NCBI GenBank assembly: GCA_035250505.1
Contig: DATFFC010000056.1
Span: forward strand, 1-10,727
From: DASSBQ01 sp035250505
GTDB taxonomy: Bacteria > Nitrospirota > Nitrospiria > Nitrospirales > Nitrospiraceae
DNA: 10,727 nt
Reading direction: 5' to 3'
Shown here: positions 1-7,696 of the stretch, piece by piece
Layout of the letters: each line of letters opens with the position of its first letter
How positions within the stretch are numbered: position 1 is the first letter of the stretch
Notes under the pieces: generated by a model
The model's input: only the letters and a program-made list of their open reading frames with translations
The model's database searches: none
Told to the model about the DNA's origin: nothing
Position numbers and translations under genes: made by a program

Positions 1-1020
1 AAGTTTTCCGGGTTGAACACCTTCGACATTCTGGTTCTCCGCGAGCAGACGAAATTTTCAGGCTTCCTCGCCAATCTGATTTGGATCCTGATTTTCTTCG
101 GCTTCGCTTCAATCGCGCCGATCTGGCCGCTCCATTCCTGGTCGCCGGTGGGCCACGCCGCGGCTCCCGCCGCGACGAGCATGCTCCATGCCGGAGTTCT
201 GATGAAGCTGGGCCACTTCTCGATCATCCGGGTGGCGTACGAAATTCTTCCCGACACGACCAGGGAGCTCATGCCGATCGCCGCGGTCTTGTGCATCTTC
301 AGCATCATCTACGGCGGGTTCGTGGCGTACTATGCCAAGGACACGAAGTATGTCATCGGCTATTCCAGTTCAAGCCATATGGGATACGTCTTTCTCGGTA
401 TGGCGGCCCTCGATTACATCAGCCTGAGCGGAGCCGTGATCTATATGTTCGCCCATGCCATGGCCACCGGGATGCTGTTCGCCATGGCCGGCTGGGTCTA
501 CGATCAAACCCACACCCGCGATATCCCGTCGCTGGGCGGCCTCTCCAACCGCATGCCGTTCATCGCGACCTGCTTTGTCGTCGCGTGCATGGCGTCCGTC
601 GGCATGCCAGGCACGGTCAACTTCATTGCCGAAGTGATGATCATCGTCGGGAGCTGGAACAAGTATCCCTTCCAAGTGATCGTCGCCGTGCTGGGAATCG
701 TCCTCACCATGGCCTATCTCTTCAAGATGATGCGGGGCCTGTTTTACGGCCAAATGGCCGAGAAGTACACCCATTCCCATGATGCCGTCGCGGTGGTCGA
801 TCGGCTGCCTCTGCTCTTGATGATCGCGGTCAGCGTGGGATTCGGGATTTTTCCGGGCCATCTCTATTCCGTGGTCCGCTCCGGCGTCGATCCATTGATT
901 GCGCGCATCACTAAAGTGGTGCCGGTGGCCGAGCAGTCGATTCAGCCGCCGGCGGCGGCCGGTCATTCTCTGCCGGGAATTGACGGGGCCGGCTCCGCCA
1001 TCAAGGTGGTCGAACGATGA
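1..1020 (+). CDS. nuoM: NADH-quinone oxidoreductase subunit M (NuoM), 5'-truncated by the window edge
   Basis: This is an antiporter-like subunit of the membrane arm of complex I that helps couple quinone reduction to proton pumping. The reading frame is open from base 1 (KFSG before the TTG at 13), so the gene starts outside the window and 339 C-terminal residues are visible. Family landmarks in order are PLHSW (124-138), AGVLMKLG (about 190-213), SSSSHMGY (about 367-390), AHAMATGMLF, the HTRD loop with GGLSNRMP (about 511-557), and GMPGTVNFIAE (601-633). Multiple hydrophobic helices are evident. Lys at 205-207 and Glu at 631-633 match conserved pump residues of E. coli NuoM. The lysine usually in the FAxKxP helix is Ile here (112-114), and the usual LPDAH reads SPVGH. 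A hydrophilic tail of about 30 residues ends the protein. The stop overlaps the nuoN start as ATGA. The family is certain; the exact paralogue (a second NuoM?) is inferred. Confidence 0.93.
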   Translation, partial: KFSGLNTFDILVLREQTKFSGFLANLIWILIFFGFASIAPIWPLHSWSPVGHAAAPAATSMLHAGVLMKLGHFSIIRVAYEILPDTTRELMPIAAVLCIFSIIYGGFVAYYAKDTKYVIGYSSSSHMGYVFLGMAALDYISLSGAVIYMFAHAMATGMLFAMAGWVYDQTHTRDIPSLGGLSNRMPFIATCFVVACMASVGMPGTVNFIAEVMIIVGSWNKYPFQVIVAVLGIVLTMAYLFKMMRGLFYGQMAEKYTHSHDAVAVVDRLPLLLMIAVSVGFGIFPGHLYSVVRSGVDPLIARITKVVPVAEQSIQPPAAAGHSLPGIDGAGSAIKVVER

Positions 1021-2510
1021 ATTTTACGCTCACCATGTCCGGGTCGGACCTCTTGCTGCTCTTGCCGGAACTGTTTCTGGTGGGATGGCTCTGCTTCGTC
1101 CTCATCATCGACTTTTCCTTTCGGCGTATGCTTCAAGAACACCTGGCCTATCTCAGCATCGCCGGCCTTGGAGCCACGCTGGCCATCCTGGCCTGGTTCG
1201 ACATGGCCGGCATCACCGGCACGCTTTTCGGCAGGATGTTCGTGGTGGACCGCCTGGCGCTCTTCTTCAAAATGTTCGTGGTGGGCGCCACGATTTTGAT
1301 CATTCTGGTGTCGATCGACTATGTCCACCGCTTTTCCTTTTTCCGCGGAGAGTACTATTTCCTCGTCGTCATGTCCGCGCTCGGCATGATGTTCATGGCA
1401 TCGGCCAACGACCTTTTGTCGCTCTTTATCACGCTCGAATTTTCGACGTTCGGCTTTTACATCCTGGTTGCTTACCTCCGCGAGGATATGGCGTCCAACG
1501 AAGCCGGCATCAAATTCTTCATACTCGGCATTTTTGCCGCCGGATTGCTCGCTTACGGGATCAGCCTGGTCTACGGCGAGACGGGGAAATTGGTCTTCTC
1601 CGACATGAACGCGACCTCCGCGAGCCCCGGCTTGATCATCGGGTTCCTGCTGATCTTCGCGGCCTTAGGATTTAAGATCGGCGCCGTCCCGTTTCACTCG
1701 TGGATTCCCGATACCTATCACGGCTCACCGACGCCGGTGACCGCATTTTTGTCCATCGCCCCCAAGGCCGCCGCGTTCGCCATTCTGTTGCGGATGTTCC
1801 TGGTCGCTCTGGCCACCTTCAAACCGGCATGGACGCTCTTGCTCGTGGCGGCCTCGATCCTCTCCATGACCTACGGCAACATTGTCGCGATCGCCCAACG
1901 CAACATCAAGCGGCTGCTGGCCTATTCCGGCATCGCGCAGATCGGCAATATCTTGATCGGCTTGGCGGCGGGGACGAAGATGGGAAGCGACTCCATCCTC
2001 TTCTATCTGCTGACGTACCTCTTTGCCAACCTCGGCGCGTTCGCGGTCATCGTGGCCGTCAGCAACGTTATCGGCACCGACGAAATCGAGGACTATAACG
2101 GGCTCAACCGGCGATCGCCGTTTCTTGCCTTTGCCATGCTGATTTTTTTGCTGTCGCTCGCCGGCGTCCCGCCCTTGGCGGGATTTATCGGGAAGCTGTA
2201 TATCTTCGTGGCCGCTATGAACGAAGGACTCTACATGTTGATCACCGTGGGACTGGTCAACATCGTCATTTCGTTGTATTACTACCTGGTCATCGTCAAG
2301 AAGATGTACATCAACGAACCTCTCGATCCTGCCCCCATCAAGACTTCGATGCCGATGCGGGTGGCGGTCTATGTCGGGCTTGCCGGCACGTTGGTGATCG
2401 GCATCTATCCCCAGCCCTTCATGGATTGGGTGGTGGCGGCCACGTTAATGTTCTCCAACGTTGCCGGTCCTGCTGCAGCAGTTCCTCCTCCTTTGCCTTT
2501 CGGCGGTTGA
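1017..2510 (+). CDS. nuoN: NADH-quinone oxidoreductase subunit N (NuoN)
   Basis: This is an inner-membrane antiporter-like subunit of complex I, usually the last gene of nuo operons. It has 497 residues, a normal length, and consists almost entirely of transmembrane helices. Pump residues all appear intact: Glu141 in the TLEFST helix, Lys220 in GFKIGAVPFHSW, Lys250 in the IAPKAAAF helix and Lys393 in GFIGKLY. Other family motifs are IPDTYHGSPTPV (230-241), NIKRLLAYSGIAQIG (296-310), LAGVPPLAGF (381-390) and YPQP near residue 464. The ATG lies within the nuoM stop (ATGA), which indicates translational coupling. The C-terminus ends in a short Ala/Pro-rich stretch after the last helix. I found no convincing terminator after the stop; the next gene appears to have its own promoter. 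Confidence 0.97.
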   Translation: MNFTLTMSGSDLLLLLPELFLVGWLCFVLIIDFSFRRMLQEHLAYLSIAGLGATLAILAWFDMAGITGTLFGRMFVVDRLALFFKMFVVGATILIILVSIDYVHRFSFFRGEYYFLVVMSALGMMFMASANDLLSLFITLEFSTFGFYILVAYLREDMASNEAGIKFFILGIFAAGLLAYGISLVYGETGKLVFSDMNATSASPGLIIGFLLIFAALGFKIGAVPFHSWIPDTYHGSPTPVTAFLSIAPKAAAFAILLRMFLVALATFKPAWTLLLVAASILSMTYGNIVAIAQRNIKRLLAYSGIAQIGNILIGLAAGTKMGSDSILFYLLTYLFANLGAFAVIVAVSNVIGTDEIEDYNGLNRRSPFLAFAMLIFLLSLAGVPPLAGFIGKLYIFVAAMNEGLYMLITVGLVNIVISLYYYLVIVKKMYINEPLDPAPIKTSMPMRVAVYVGLAGTLVIGIYPQPFMDWVVAATLMFSNVAGPAAAVPPPLPFGG

Positions 2511-2551
2511 CTTCTCCCAGCCGTCGGCGCTGTTCGATTGTCGTAAATTCC

Positions 2552-2579
2552 TTCACCAATCAATATGTTCTGCTACAAT
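2552..2579 (+). promoter_or_regulatory. Candidate sigma70-type promoter for the two-component cluster
   Basis: An extended -10 element, TGC followed by TACAAT (2571-2579), lies 16 bases after TTCACC (2552-2557), which matches the TTGACA consensus at four of six positions. It sits in the 151-base gap between nuoN and the kinase start at 2662 and would give a leader of roughly 75 bases. The gap has an AT-rich patch (2543-2580) unlike the GC-rich coding flanks. This call rests on pattern only. Confidence 0.4.
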
Positions 2580-2661
2580 ACGCCTTGCACTGACCTTCCA
2601 ATCGGGCTACATTTTTTGGACGCGCCTTGATCAACGCTATCGACGCCGGACCGCAGCGACC

Positions 2662-4152
2662 ATGCAGGCCTCCAAAACGCAACAACTGCCGCCGCCGGAA
2701 CCCCGAACCTCGATTCCCGCGGAGCCCGGTGAACCTGCGCCGGCACGACACACGACCGCATCCCGGCTTCTCACCGCCTTTCAACGCTGGTCCATCGAAC
2801 GGCGCGTCCTCGTCGGCTTCGGCCTCGTTATTGCCGGTGTGCTGGTCATCTCGGCGATCTCGTACCGAAATATGACCGTCTTGGTCCGCAACACGTATCA
2901 GGATCAACGAAGCCACGATCTCATCGAGCTCCTCGTCGGGATGGGGACGAGATTGGACGAAAGTGAAAACGGGCACCGCCGATACCTGGTTACGGGCGAT
3001 GAAAGTTACCTCAAGGCGTTCCACATCTTGAACGAGCGGATGCCGGAGTACATCCGCTATGTCCGTGAATTGACCCAAGATATCCCGGAGCAGCGCCAGC
3101 ATGTCGATCTCCTGAACCGGCTCATCGAGAAGCAACTGGAGGCCGAGCGGGCAGCCATCGAGCTCCGCACCAAGACGGGGTTCGACGCGGTGCGAAACAT
3201 CGCGCTTGCCGGCGTCGCCAAGGCGGAACTCGAGGAATTCCATCGCATCCAGACGCAAATGGAGCATGACGAAAACCGCGCCATTCATCGGCGGGCCATG
3301 CAGTCGGCGGCGATCACCCGGAACACCATCGGCTTGCTCGGTGTCGGACTCCTCATGCTCCTGGTCCTGCTGGCTTCGGTCTACTACCTGATCCGGCACG
3401 ACATTACCGAGCGGCGCCGAGTCGCAGGGGAACTGGCGCGGCGCGGAGAGTTGCTGGAGGCGGCCAACAAGGAACTGGAAGCATTTAGTTACTCCGTCTC
3501 TCACGATCTGCGGGCGCCCCTCCGCCACATCGACGGGTACGCCTCGCTGCTCCAGAAATCGGCGCACGCGCTCCTGGACGAAAAATCCGCGCGTTACCTT
3601 CAAACCATTTCGGAGTCCGCGACCCGGATGGGGCAATTGATCGATGATCTGCTGGTCTTCAGTCGCATGGGGCGGCAGGAAATGCTGCAGACCAGAGTGA
3701 ATCTGGAACAATTGGTTAAGTCCGTCTTGCACGACCTTCAACATGACACCCAGAACAGGGAGATTTCATGGACCATCGGAGCGTTGCCCGACGTGAAGGG
3801 TGATCCGGCCATGTTGCGCCAGGTCTTGAGCAACCTGATCGCCAACGCCATCAAATTCACCAGTACCAGGCCGCTCGCCCGGATCGAAATCGGCAGCGAC
3901 GAGCGCAACCCCACCGAAACGGTGGTGTTTGTCCGGGACAACGGCGTCGGGTTCGACATGCAATACGCGCGGAAGCTGTTCGGGGTGTTTCAACGGCTCC
4001 ATCGTGCCAATGAGTTCCACGGCACGGGGATCGGGCTCGCCAACGTCCGCCGCATCATTCACCGGCACGGAGGCCGCACCTGGGCGGAGAGCACGCTGGA
4101 TCAGGGCGCCACCTTTTATTTCAGTCTGCCTAAGACAACGGAGTCTACATGA
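2662..4152 (+). CDS. Membrane sensor histidine kinase with CHASE3 sensor domain
   Basis: This sensor kinase should autophosphorylate on His and pass the phosphate to a receiver, probably the next gene product. It has 496 residues. A Pro-rich cytoplasmic N-terminus (1-45) precedes TM1 (about 47-67), a mostly helical CHASE3 region (about 68-215, with the hallmark RRYLVTGDESYL) and TM2 (about 221-244). HisKA follows with phospho-acceptor His281 in SHDLRAP. The HATPase domain has Asn395 in NLIANAIKF, DNGVGF (426-431) and GTGIGLA (454-460). The HisKA style resembles cyanobacterial phytochrome-type kinases, whose partners are Rcp1-like receivers, which fits the neighbour. The frame is open upstream to 2461, but that would overlap nuoN and add non-family sequence; 2662 is the first in-frame ATG. 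Its Shine-Dalgarno match is weak. The stop overlaps the next start (ATGA). The CHASE3 ligand is unknown. Confidence 0.9.
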   Translation: MQASKTQQLPPPEPRTSIPAEPGEPAPARHTTASRLLTAFQRWSIERRVLVGFGLVIAGVLVISAISYRNMTVLVRNTYQDQRSHDLIELLVGMGTRLDESENGHRRYLVTGDESYLKAFHILNERMPEYIRYVRELTQDIPEQRQHVDLLNRLIEKQLEAERAAIELRTKTGFDAVRNIALAGVAKAELEEFHRIQTQMEHDENRAIHRRAMQSAAITRNTIGLLGVGLLMLLVLLASVYYLIRHDITERRRVAGELARRGELLEAANKELEAFSYSVSHDLRAPLRHIDGYASLLQKSAHALLDEKSARYLQTISESATRMGQLIDDLLVFSRMGRQEMLQTRVNLEQLVKSVLHDLQHDTQNREISWTIGALPDVKGDPAMLRQVLSNLIANAIKFTSTRPLARIEIGSDERNPTETVVFVRDNGVGFDMQYARKLFGVFQRLHRANEFHGTGIGLANVRRIIHRHGGRTWAESTLDQGATFYFSLPKTTEST

Positions 4153-4607
4153 CCACGACGAAACCGATCCTGCTTGCCGAAGATAATCCGCGAGACGCCG
4201 AGCTCGCCTTGGCCGCTATGGAGGAATACCATCTCGCCGACAAGGTCATCCTGTGCCACGACGGCGCTGAAGTGCTCGATTACCTGTATTGCCGGGGCCA
4301 GTTCAAGACGCGGCTGCACGGCAATCCGGCGGTCGTGTTTCTGGACCTCAAGATGCCGAAGATCGACGGCTTGGAGGTGCTTCGCACGATCAAGAATGAT
4401 CAGACATTGCGTCCGATCCCCGTCGTGATGCTGACCTCTTCACGGGAAGAGCGGGATCTCGTCGAAAGCTATGCCCTGGGCGCCAACGCGTACGTGGTCA
4501 AACCGGTTGAGTTCCATCAATTCTTGAAAGCGGTCAAAGAGCTCGGCATCTTCTGGGGCGTGATCAATGAGCCGCCTCCCGAAGGATCCAGCCGGCATCC
4601 GGCATGA
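4149..4607 (+). CDS. Stand-alone response regulator receiver, Rcp1-like
   Basis: This is a single-domain phospho-acceptor protein of 152 residues with no output domain. The receiver hallmarks are all present: acidic pair Glu11-Asp12, phospho-acceptor Asp66 in FLDLKMP, Thr96 in VMLTSS and Lys118 in VVKPVEF. The long beta2-alpha2 region containing LDYLYCRG and the C-terminal helix after VEFHQF are typical of the Rcp1-type receivers that pair with phytochrome-like kinases. The start is set by the ATGA overlap with the kinase stop and by GGAG at 4140-4143, five bases upstream. The likely phosphate donor is the upstream CHASE3 kinase. With no output domain it probably shuttles phosphate or acts by protein contact. 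The last residues (EPPPEGSSRHPA) are unstructured and overlap the next gene. Confidence 0.93.
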   Translation: MTTTKPILLAEDNPRDAELALAAMEEYHLADKVILCHDGAEVLDYLYCRGQFKTRLHGNPAVVFLDLKMPKIDGLEVLRTIKNDQTLRPIPVVMLTSSREERDLVESYALGANAYVVKPVEFHQFLKAVKELGIFWGVINEPPPEGSSRHPA

Positions 4608-6279
4608 GCCGCCGCAAATCCTGACCATCTCCAGGCCCGGACATACCGTGGAGCATCCACTTCGCCTTCTGTATCTCGAAGACAATCAGGCCGATGTCGA
4701 CCTCGTTGAAATCAGCCTGCGTGAGGCAGGTATTCCGTGCCGAAGTCACAGAGTCGACAGCAAGCAGCAGTTTCTCAAAGCCTTGCAGCAGGGCGGATTC
4801 GATTTGATTCTTGCCGACTATGCCGTGCCGGCGTTCGATGGAGCGGCCGCCCTCGCGTTGGCGCGCAAGCTGTGCCCGGAGGTCCCGTTCATTTTTATCT
4901 CGGGTACGTTGGTGGAAGAATCGGCCATCGACATGATGCATCGGGGAGCCACCGACTACATCTTCAAGCAGCGACTCGGTCGCCTCGTTCCTTCGGTACA
5001 GAGAATCCTTCGAGAATTGGACGAACGGGCGGAACGCAAGCGCGCCGAGGAGGCCCTGCGCATCAGTGAAAAACAGTTCCGGCAGGCCCAGAAGATGGAG
5101 GCAGTCGGCAGGCTGGCGGGCGGGCTGGCTCATGATTTCAATAATCTCCTGACCGTCATCATGGGACATTCCCAGGTTCTGCTCGCTGAATTACCCCCTG
5201 ACAACACCGCCCGGGCAAAGATCGAGGAAATGCAGAAGGCGGGAGAGCGGGCGGCCGCTTTGGTTCGCCAACTGCTGGCCTTCAGCCGCAAACAAACGAT
5301 CGAGCCGAAAGTGTTGTGCCTGAATTCCGTGGTCACCAACCTCGACAGCATGCTGAGCCGGCTGATCGGGGAGGATATTCAGCTCGCGATCAGGACGGAT
5401 CCCGAGCAGGGGCATGTCAAGGCGGACCAGGGCCAACTCGAACAGATCATCATGAATCTCGTGATCAACGCGCGCGATGCCATGCCCAATGGGGGACTCC
5501 TCGTCATCGAAACCTCGCAAGCCGAGCTCACCCGGACGCCGATGCATCACATCCGCCCTCTCCTCCCCGGACCTTATATGAAGCTCACCGTTACCGACAC
5601 AGGATGCGGGATGGACCAAGATACGCTCTCGCACCTCTTCGAGCCCTTTTTTACCACCAAGGAAGAACACAAGGGGACCGGCCTGGGCCTGTCCACCGTC
5701 TTCGGGATTGTCACCAAGAGCGGCGGGGCCATCGACGTGTGGAGTCAGCCGGAACACGGGACGACGTTTGATATTTATCTGCCGCGCATCAATCCCGAAG
5801 TGAGCCCCCTGGCACTCAAGGCGAAGCCTGGTCAGGTGGCGCGAGGCACCGAAACCATTCTGCTCGTGGAAGACGAGACGAGCGTCCGGGACATCGTACA
5901 GGCGGAGTTGACCAAAATCGGCTATCGCGTCGTGGAGGCGATGAACGGCATCGAAGCGTGCCTCATTGCGACACAACAGGGCGGACACTTTGATCTGCTG
6001 CTGACGGACATTGTCATGCCGGGCATGAACGGACGTGAATTGGCCACCCGCTTGCATCTTATCTATCCCAACCTGCGGGTTCTTTTCATGTCTGGGTACC
6101 TCGACGATGTCACAGCCAATGCCGGATTGGAACAGCGTCAAACGGCATTTCTACAAAAACCATTTACTCCGGACGTGCTGGCTCGCACCGTCCGGCAGCT
6201 TCTGGACACGCCGGTCTCATTCCTCCGCGGGAACGGCGCGCGTACAACGAGTGATGTCACCGAACAGAACCCGACTTAA
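4567..6279 (+). CDS. Hybrid histidine kinase, REC-HisKA-HATPase-REC
   Basis: This is a soluble hybrid kinase of 570 residues with no membrane segment. Domains in order are: REC1 (about 32-150) with Glu38-Asp39, phospho-acceptor Asp84 in LADYAVP, Ser112 and Lys134; a charged helical linker (about 150-175); HisKA with His189 in LAHDFNNLL; HATPase with Asn301 in NLVINARDAM, DTGCGM (344-349), the FEPFFTT box (358-364) and GTGLGL (370-375); and REC2 (about 428-545) with Glu435-Asp436, Asp481 in LLTDIVMP and Lys531 in LQKPF. The N-terminal receiver probably takes phosphate from the upstream kinase and tunes this kinase; REC2 is the end acceptor. The ATG at 4567 overlaps the receiver gene by 41 bases. 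A GTG at 4648 (residue 28, just before the REC1 fold) is a credible alternative start. No HPt or DNA-binding domain is present. Confidence 0.92.
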   Translation: MSRLPKDPAGIRHEPPQILTISRPGHTVEHPLRLLYLEDNQADVDLVEISLREAGIPCRSHRVDSKQQFLKALQQGGFDLILADYAVPAFDGAAALALARKLCPEVPFIFISGTLVEESAIDMMHRGATDYIFKQRLGRLVPSVQRILRELDERAERKRAEEALRISEKQFRQAQKMEAVGRLAGGLAHDFNNLLTVIMGHSQVLLAELPPDNTARAKIEEMQKAGERAAALVRQLLAFSRKQTIEPKVLCLNSVVTNLDSMLSRLIGEDIQLAIRTDPEQGHVKADQGQLEQIIMNLVINARDAMPNGGLLVIETSQAELTRTPMHHIRPLLPGPYMKLTVTDTGCGMDQDTLSHLFEPFFTTKEEHKGTGLGLSTVFGIVTKSGGAIDVWSQPEHGTTFDIYLPRINPEVSPLALKAKPGQVARGTETILLVEDETSVRDIVQAELTKIGYRVVEAMNGIEACLIATQQGGHFDLLLTDIVMPGMNGRELATRLHLIYPNLRVLFMSGYLDDVTANAGLEQRQTAFLQKPFTPDVLARTVRQLLDTPVSFLRGNGARTTSDVTEQNPT

Positions 6280-7180
6280 CGCCCTGCGCTTCGTCGTCGC
6301 CACCTTGTGCGCATTGGCGGTCGATATATCACCCGTACCCGGCTTGACCGGCACCGGTGCGGCCGATCCCGCCTGGGAGCGAGTGATTGCCGGGATTATG
6401 GTGGCGCTCTGGAATCCGGCGCCCGCCTGTCCCGAGATCCCGCCGTTTTTGATGCTCGAGATCGACCCGGACCGTTTTCAGTTTTCCGTTCACCAATTCC
6501 GCGACGCCGGCTTGGCAACTCCCCCCACGATCGTGGATTGGCAGCGGCAGACCGGCGGCTACGTGCTCTTCAATGCCGGCTTATTTCGCGAAGACTATTC
6601 CTATCTCGGGCTCTTGATGACCGAGGGCCGGTCGCTCGGGAGCAAGCGGCACCACTCCTGGCAGGGCGTCTTTGTAGCGGAACCGACGGAACCGGCGCAA
6701 CGGAAGGCGAGGGTGTTGGACTTGGCGTTTGATACGCTTCCGACGGAATCCCGTCAATTCTCCTATCAAGAAGCGGCGCAGTCCCTCATGTTGCTGGACC
6801 GAACCGGAAAACCGCGCGTGCGGCCCACCGGGAAGCGGGCGCATCAAACGATCGTGGCTGAAGACGCCGCGGGAAAGATCCTGATATTGAAGAGCGCCGG
6901 ACCGGCGCCGCTCTATGGACTTGCCGAATGTCTACGGGATGCGCATCCGAACATCAAACAAGCCATGGCCATGGACGGCGGATCATCATCCGACGTTATT
7001 GCCAGCCCTGAATTGCTCAGTCTCATCCCCGATCTGGGCACAAAACAGGAATGGCGGTCGCTGCTCGAAGGCCACGCGACCCATCACATCGGCTTGCCCG
7101 CCGTGATCGCCGTGCGACCCCGAACGGCGGGACATCAGCCGAGCCGGACCACTCTGCACAACGCGACGCCCGCCCGCTAA
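6254..7180 (+). CDS. Exported phosphodiester glycosidase family protein (NAGPA-like)
   Basis: This protein of 308 residues resembles the phosphodiester glycosidase family (PF09992), whose founding member removes GlcNAc from a sugar phosphodiester. Supporting segments are the FNAGLFREDYSYLGLLMTEG stretch (about 106-124), the SWQGVFV strand (135-141), the RAHQTIVAED segment (195-204) and the family's Gly-rich hallmark MDGGSSSD at 240-247. A signal-peptide-like N-terminus (basic residues 5-12, hydrophobic 13-23) suggests export to the periplasm or cell surface. The ATG at 6254 (or GTG at 6251) is chosen because it begins the signal peptide; the frame is open further upstream only as overlap with the kinase REC2. 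It overlaps the hybrid kinase by 26 bases, so it is probably cotranscribed. The substrate in bacteria is unclear; an envelope polysaccharide phosphodiester is a guess. Confidence 0.8.
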   Translation: MSPNRTRLNALRFVVATLCALAVDISPVPGLTGTGAADPAWERVIAGIMVALWNPAPACPEIPPFLMLEIDPDRFQFSVHQFRDAGLATPPTIVDWQRQTGGYVLFNAGLFREDYSYLGLLMTEGRSLGSKRHHSWQGVFVAEPTEPAQRKARVLDLAFDTLPTESRQFSYQEAAQSLMLLDRTGKPRVRPTGKRAHQTIVAEDAAGKILILKSAGPAPLYGLAECLRDAHPNIKQAMAMDGGSSSDVIASPELLSLIPDLGTKQEWRSLLEGHATHHIGLPAVIAVRPRTAGHQPSRTTLHNATPAR

Positions 7181-7182
7181 CC

Positions 7183-7608
7183 TCAGCGGACTTCGGCCAC
7201 CGGATAGCCCGCCTCCATCCAGGCGTTCATGCTGCCGCTCACATTGTAGACATGGGTGTAGCCCAAGTCCGCCAGCGTCTCCGCCGCAATGTTGCTGCGA
7301 TGGCCTGACTGGCAATAGACCACAATATGATCGCCCGGCTTGGCCCCCAGTTCCCGATGTCGCGACTTGATTTCCCTGAAATCGATGTTCATGTCCGTCC
7401 CGGGAATCTCTCCGGACTGGTGTTCCTCGGGGGAGCGCACATCGACCAGAATGAAGCCTTTCTGCTTCGGCGACGGCGCCTTCATCAACCCGGCTCGGAG
7501 TTGCTGAACCGTCAGCACATAGGAATGGTGCGCCGACGATTCTTGACTCATCCAAAGAAAGCAGCTAGAGATCAACACAGCACAGAGCCACCCCGCTCGA
7601 TACGTCAT
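7183..7608 (-). CDS. Exported single-domain rhodanese-like protein
   Basis: This is a rhodanese-fold sulfurtransferase-like protein of 141 residues that probably acts in the periplasm. The signal peptide spans residues 1-26 (hydrophobic core GWLCAVLISSCFLWM, cleavage plausible after SSA). The rhodanese domain has LVDVRSPEEHQSGEIPG (54-70) and the active-site loop CQSGHRS with catalytic Cys99, then the terminal GSMNAWMEAGYPV motif. A six-residue loop starting with Cys is the standard sulfur-carrier type, so activity is likely retained. The start at 7608 is set by an AGGAGG box six bases upstream and by the signal peptide; the frame continues upstream to 7677 without family similarity. It faces the glycosidase tail-to-tail with two bases between stops, so the two are unlikely to share regulation. 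The sulfur acceptor is unknown. Confidence 0.9.
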   Translation of the reverse strand: MTYRAGWLCAVLISSCFLWMSQESSAHHSYVLTVQQLRAGLMKAPSPKQKGFILVDVRSPEEHQSGEIPGTDMNIDFREIKSRHRELGAKPGDHIVVYCQSGHRSNIAAETLADLGYTHVYNVSGSMNAWMEAGYPVAEVR

Positions 7609-7614
7609 GGTGTC

Positions 7615-7620
7615 CCTCCT
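7615..7620 (-). promoter_or_regulatory. Strong Shine-Dalgarno box of the rhodanese gene
   Basis: On the minus strand this reads AGGAGG and ends six bases before the ATG at 7608. It is the strongest ribosome binding site I see in the window and decides the rhodanese start against the longer open frame to 7677. Confidence 0.75.
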
Positions 7621-7667
7621 CGAAACGGCAATGGATTTGGTTGGCGATGGTCCATGAAAACACTGCC

Positions 7668-7681
7668 AAGCTTGCAAGCTT
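7668..7681. repeat. Perfect 14-bp palindrome in the divergent rhodanese/lipoprotein gap
   Basis: AAGCTTGCAAGCTT is a perfect palindrome in the 88-base gap between the two divergent starts at 7608 and 7697. It contains two HindIII-type AAGCTT hexamers flanking TGCA. It touches TATGAT (7682-7687), a -10-like hexamer on the plus strand that lies too close to the start at 7697 to serve that ATG with a normal leader. An operator for a dimeric regulator or a chance palindrome are both possible. A hairpin here would be weak. Confidence 0.45.
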
Positions 7682-7696
7682 TATGATAGGAGCCCG

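Noticed and set aside
2461..2661. A longer N-terminus for the CHASE3 kinase from the TTG at 2461
   Set aside because: It would overlap the nuoN end by 50 bases, run through the likely promoter and add sequence without domain character; the first in-frame ATG is at 2662.
2511..2661. A terminator after nuoN
   Set aside because: No stem followed by a T-run could be found in this gap; only a promoter-like pattern is visible.
2560..3744. A 394-codon minus-strand open frame opposite the CHASE3 kinase
   Set aside because: The plus-strand kinase has complete CHASE3, HisKA and HATPase motifs; the antisense product shows no domain character.
5191..6141. A 316-codon minus-strand open frame opposite the hybrid kinase
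   Set aside because: It is a shadow of the HATPase and REC2 coding sequence, without family motifs.
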